Below are positions 24,342-27,039 of a stretch of 27,039 nucleotides of DNA, in pieces. Origin of the DNA: Pseudomonadota bacterium (GTDB lineage: Bacteria > Pseudomonadota > Alphaproteobacteria > Reyranellales > Reyranellaceae); assembly GCA_023416135.1 (NCBI GenBank), contig JAEZIF010000256.1, positions 1-27,039 of the forward strand. Reading direction: 5' to 3'. Below the pieces are notes generated by a model. That model searched no databases, was not told the origin of the DNA, and saw nothing but the letters and a program-made list of their open reading frames with translations. Every line of letters starts with the position of its first letter. The stretch's first letter is position 1. The position numbers and the translations under genes are program-made.

Positions 24342-25250
24342 TCAGTAGTTTAGCTTCAGGCCGGGCGTGGGCCATTGCATGACCGCGAGCTGGCCCTTGT
24401 CGGAAAGCGTAATGTAGGCAGTCCGCCGGTCATTGCCACCGAAGCAGATGTTGGTCGGATAGACGTCCGGCATCTTGACCTCGCGCACGACCGCACCGGC
24501 CGGCGAGAACTCGGTGATCTTGCCCGTGGTCAGAGTCGCCACGCAGATGTTGCCGTTCTCCAGCACCGCGATGCTGTCGAACCGCGCCGGCCCGGTGACG
24601 CCGCCGATGACCCGGCCGCTGTGATGCGCGAACGGCGCCGGCTTCTTCAGCACGCCCGGCCCCTCGATGTCGAACGCCCACAGCCAGGCGCCCTCGGTGT
24701 CGGCGACGTAAAGCACCTTGCCGTCGGGCGACAGCGCGCAGCCGTTGGGGCTCAGGATCGGATAGGCGATGCAGGTGATCTTCGAGCCGTCGGGCTGCGC
24801 GTAATAGAGGCCGCCATGGTCGCGATGGCGGGCGAAGCGCTTGCCGAGGTCGGTGAAGTAGAAGCCGCCTGCGGTGTCGAACACCAGGTCGTTGGGCGCG
24901 GAGAGCTTGTGGCCGTCGCACTCGGTGTAGAGCGTTTTGGCCTCGCCCGTCCTGGCATCGAGCCGCTGGATCGAGCCGCCCTTGTAGCCTGCATGGGCAC
25001 CCTGGCTCATCGACGTGCCCTCGACGTAGCGCGCGCCGCCGTTGTTGCAGAGATAGAGCGCGCCGTCCGGTCCGATCGCGAGCCCGTTGGGTCCGCCGCC
25101 GCACTCCGAGAACACGGAGGCCTTGCCGTCGGCCGTGACGCGCGAGCAGCGGCCGTTGCGGATCTCGGTCAGGATCACCGCTCCGTCGGGCATGACGGCA
25201 GGGCCTTCGGGAAAGCCGAAACCGCTCGCCAGGATCTTCACGTCGCTCAT
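24342..25250 (-). CDS. SMP-30/gluconolactonase-like beta-propeller hydrolase
   Basis: A 302-residue six-bladed propeller. The metal-binding residues of the family are visible: E15 in GFPEGPAV, Asn in SAPNDLVFD, and Asp in the repeated PDG and ADTEG segments (about residues 175-190). Relatives hydrolyse gluconolactone or other lactones. No signal peptide is seen, so cytoplasmic action is likely. It begins one base after the stop of the LLM gene, consistent with a lactone produced by a monooxygenase being opened by this enzyme. That step is inferred. Confidence 0.9.
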   Translation of the reverse strand: MSDVKILASGFGFPEGPAVMPDGAVILTEIRNGRCSRVTADGKASVFSECGGGPNGLAIGPDGALYLCNNGGARYVEGTSMSQGAHAGYKGGSIQRLDARTGEAKTLYTECDGHKLSAPNDLVFDTAGGFYFTDLGKRFARHRDHGGLYYAQPDGSKITCIAYPILSPNGCALSPDGKVLYVADTEGAWLWAFDIEGPGVLKKPAPFAHHSGRVIGGVTGPARFDSIAVLENGNICVATLTTGKITEFSPAGAVVREVKMPDVYPTNICFGGNDRRTAYITLSDKGQLAVMQWPTPGLKLNY

Positions 25251-25251
25251 G

Positions 25252-26343
25252 TCACGCCGCCGCTTTCTCGGCCTTCGCCGGCTTCCAGGACTTCACGACA
25301 GGGAGCACTTCCTTGGCGAACAGCCTGAGCCCGCGCTCCGACACCTCATAGGGCGTGCCGCCGAAGCGGAACGCGACGTTCATCTCGAAATCGCCGATGA
25401 CTTTGCGCCGCGCTTCCAGGCCGCGCAGGATCTTGTCGGGCGGCCCCCAGGACGCCGCCTGCATGAAGCCGTTGACCGCGCCCTCCAGCCCGCCCTTGCG
25501 GGCGATCTCGGCCTTCTGCTGGTAGGCGTCGTAGCCCTTCACCGTCTTGAAGTGCTCGCCGAGGAATTCGTAGTGATGGAAATTGCTCTCGACGAACTTG
25601 CCCTGGTACCGGCGCGCCTCGTCCTCGATGTCGGCATTGGTGCCGCAGACGCAGAACTCGGTGAGCATGACCGTGGGCGGCGGCGTGCCGTGATACTTGC
25701 GATGCAGGGTGCGGCCGTGCTCGATCTGTGGCAGGCGCATCTCCCACGGCCGGTCGGCGAACATCACGATGTGCGCGCCGAGCTTGGCGGCTGAATCGAC
25801 GGAGTCCTCGCTCGAGGCCACGGCGTAGATGCGGTCGTCGAAGGAGTGCTGCGGCCGCGGCCGGATTTCTATCCGAGGCTGCTTGTAATACTTGCCGCCG
25901 CCTTCGATGAAGCCGGTCTTGAGCGCATTGATGATCATCGGGGCGGCCTCGTCGAAGCGGCCGCGCGATTCGTCCATGCTCAGCCGGAAGGCCGCGAACT
26001 CGCGCCGCGCCAGGCCGCGGCCCAGGCCGAGCCGCAGCCGGCCCTTGCTCAGCATGTCGAGCACGGCGGCGTTCTCGGCGACGCGCAGCGGATCGTGCCA
26101 CGGCACGATCACCGCCGCGGTGCCGACATCGATGTCGGGGCAGAGCGCGGCGAGATGCGTCATCAGCGCGAGATTGTCGGGCACGAACGAGTAGTCGTTG
26201 AAATGATGCTCGGCCGACCACAGGCATTCGAAGCCGAGGTCGGCGGCGAGCCGCGCCAGCTTGATCTCTTCGTTCCACACGCGATCGTCGGGGCAGTTCT
26301 CCCAGCCGTAGCTGGCGAACACCATCATCATGCCGACATCCAT
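25252..26343 (-). CDS. LLM-class flavin monooxygenase (luciferase alpha-chain type)
   Basis: A 363-residue luciferase-like protein (MDVGMMMVFASYGWENC). LGFECLWSAEHHFNDYSFVP (about residues 33-52) has the E-H-H signature, and SKGRLRLGLGRGLARREFAAF (about 98-118) follows. GGAGG precedes the ATG at 26343; an in-frame start at 26382 lacks this. It leads a minus-strand operon with SMP-30 and DDN-type genes. It is related to, but clearly distinct from, the protein at 22506-23570. Confidence 0.9.
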   Translation of the reverse strand: MDVGMMMVFASYGWENCPDDRVWNEEIKLARLAADLGFECLWSAEHHFNDYSFVPDNLALMTHLAALCPDIDVGTAAVIVPWHDPLRVAENAAVLDMLSKGRLRLGLGRGLARREFAAFRLSMDESRGRFDEAAPMIINALKTGFIEGGGKYYKQPRIEIRPRPQHSFDDRIYAVASSEDSVDSAAKLGAHIVMFADRPWEMRLPQIEHGRTLHRKYHGTPPPTVMLTEFCVCGTNADIEDEARRYQGKFVESNFHHYEFLGEHFKTVKGYDAYQQKAEIARKGGLEGAVNGFMQAASWGPPDKILRGLEARRKVIGDFEMNVAFRFGGTPYEVSERGLRLFAKEVLPVVKSWKPAKAEKAAA

Positions 26344-26477
26344 GAGGCGTCCTCCGTTCGCTGTTGTTCTGGGCGATGGCAAATGCTTTCACGCACTGCC
26401 ATGCGCTGCAAGCCCGGGCCCCGCGCGTAGCCGCAGGGCGATGCCGTTCATGCGAGGTGCGTGGCCCCCTCTCCTAG

Positions 26478-26501
26478 CCTCTCCCCCTGGCGGGGGAGAG
26501 G
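26478..26501. repeat. Perfect 10-bp palindrome with 4-base loop
   Basis: CCTCTCCCCC and GGGGGAGAGG flank TGGC. The hairpin is 19 bases past the stop of the minus-strand TPR gene and about 135 bases before the next gene's start. It is a type of GC-rich palindrome common between genes in alphaproteobacteria and may serve as terminator. No T-run is present. Confidence 0.55.
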
Positions 26502-26520
26502 AACATGAGCAGGCGTTGAA

Positions 26521-27039
26521 TCACGCCGCCTCTCTTCGGCAGAGGCAGGAGGCGCGGATCGGGATCTCGGTGCGGGCCTGGGCGAGGTCGAGGCGGGCCT
26601 TGATCAGCGGCGCCTCGACCCTGTCGCCGCGCCGCGTCAGGCATTCGTGCAGGCCGTGCAGGCTCCATACGTTCTCGGGATGCTGGTAGGCGCGGGCGAG
26701 CTTGCCGTCGTAGCCCAGGTCCGAGCGGTAGACCGCCTCGGCCTCCGCGAGCTGGCCCTGCTCCAGCAGCAGCGCGCCCAGCGCATGGCGCGGCGGCTGC
26801 ATCCAGCCCCACGGCTCGTCGTAGGGCAGCGCATCGGAGAGCTTCACGGCGCGCCGCAGATGGTCGAAGGCGACGTCGAAGTTGCCGCGGCGGTACTCGA
26901 ACTCGCCGCTCAACATCTCCTCGGCGATGGCGAGAAGGTCGACGACGGTGTTGTTGTGCACCAACCGCGTGTCGGGCACGCGCGCCCGCGCGGCGCGGAA
27001 CGCCTGGCGCGCTTTCTCGGCCTCGGCGATCTCGCCCAG
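26521..27039 (-). CDS. TPR-containing protein, partial (5' end outside the window)
   Basis: The frame is open to the right edge (LGEIAEAEKARQAFRAARAR upstream of the GTG at 26979), so only the C-terminal 172 residues are present. Helical tetratricopeptide-like units are seen, for example FEYRRGNFDVAFDHLRRAVK and LGALLLEQGQLAEAEAVYRS. They are followed by WSLHGLHECLTRRGD and a tail with CLCR. TPRs mediate protein contacts; the partner and the N-terminal domains are not visible. The similar C-terminal ending with a Cys-x-Cys is known from uncharacterised alphaproteobacterial TPR proteins. Confidence 0.8.
   Translation of the reverse strand: MGEIAEAEKARQAFRAARARVPDTRLVHNNTVVDLLAIAEEMLSGEFEYRRGNFDVAFDHLRRAVKLSDALPYDEPWGWMQPPRHALGALLLEQGQLAEAEAVYRSDLGYDGKLARAYQHPENVWSLHGLHECLTRRGDRVEAPLIKARLDLAQARTEIPIRASCLCRREAA

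Overview
The window looks like a high-GC alphaproteobacterial chromosome. The evidence is GC-rich codon use, clear GGAGG-type ribosome sites, and many LLM-class flavin oxidoreductases mixed with SMP-30, amidohydrolase and SDR genes. Genus cannot be read from the sequence; a soil or rhizosphere lineage such as Reyranella or Bradyrhizobium relatives is only a guess. No rRNA, tRNA, CRISPR array or complete insertion sequence was found.

The left part (about 1-12,000) is loosely packed and accessory in character. It holds a frameshifted GH76-like glycosidase, a truncated pepsin-like protease remnant, a Q/N-rich repeat protein, an NAD-dependent epimerase and a GH10 xylanase-like enzyme. Threaded through it are three copies of a small zinc-ribbon/HTH protein that resembles the N-terminal part of IS1595-family transposases but has no DDE nuclease domain. 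Two of these copies (5450-5929 and 10587-11126) lie tail-to-tail with paralogous genes on the opposite strand (5899-6771 and 11134-11913). Those paralogues encode helical proteins with a conserved R-N-x3-H motif typical of HEPN ribonuclease domains. The repeated zinc-ribbon/HEPN-like pair is the best candidate here for an undescribed system. The two pairs have the same orientation and bracket the epimerase and xylanase genes.

The right part (about 12,000-27,039) is compact, operonic and probably catabolic. Eight LLM-family flavin or F420 monooxygenase-like genes lie within 14.3 kb. With them are a 2OG-Fe(II) oxygenase-like gene, a five-gene minus-strand operon (EthD-like, SDR, 3-hydroxyisobutyrate dehydrogenase-like, alpha/beta hydrolase, amidohydrolase), and a second minus-strand operon (LLM, SMP-30 lactonase-like, DDN-type deazaflavin reductase). 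The SDR gene carries an apparent one-base frameshift. A TPR-protein gene runs off the right edge.

Together the right-hand genes suggest oxidative opening and hydrolysis of small organic substrates, but no substrate can be named from sequence alone. Function for the zinc-ribbon/HEPN pair is inferred from motifs only.
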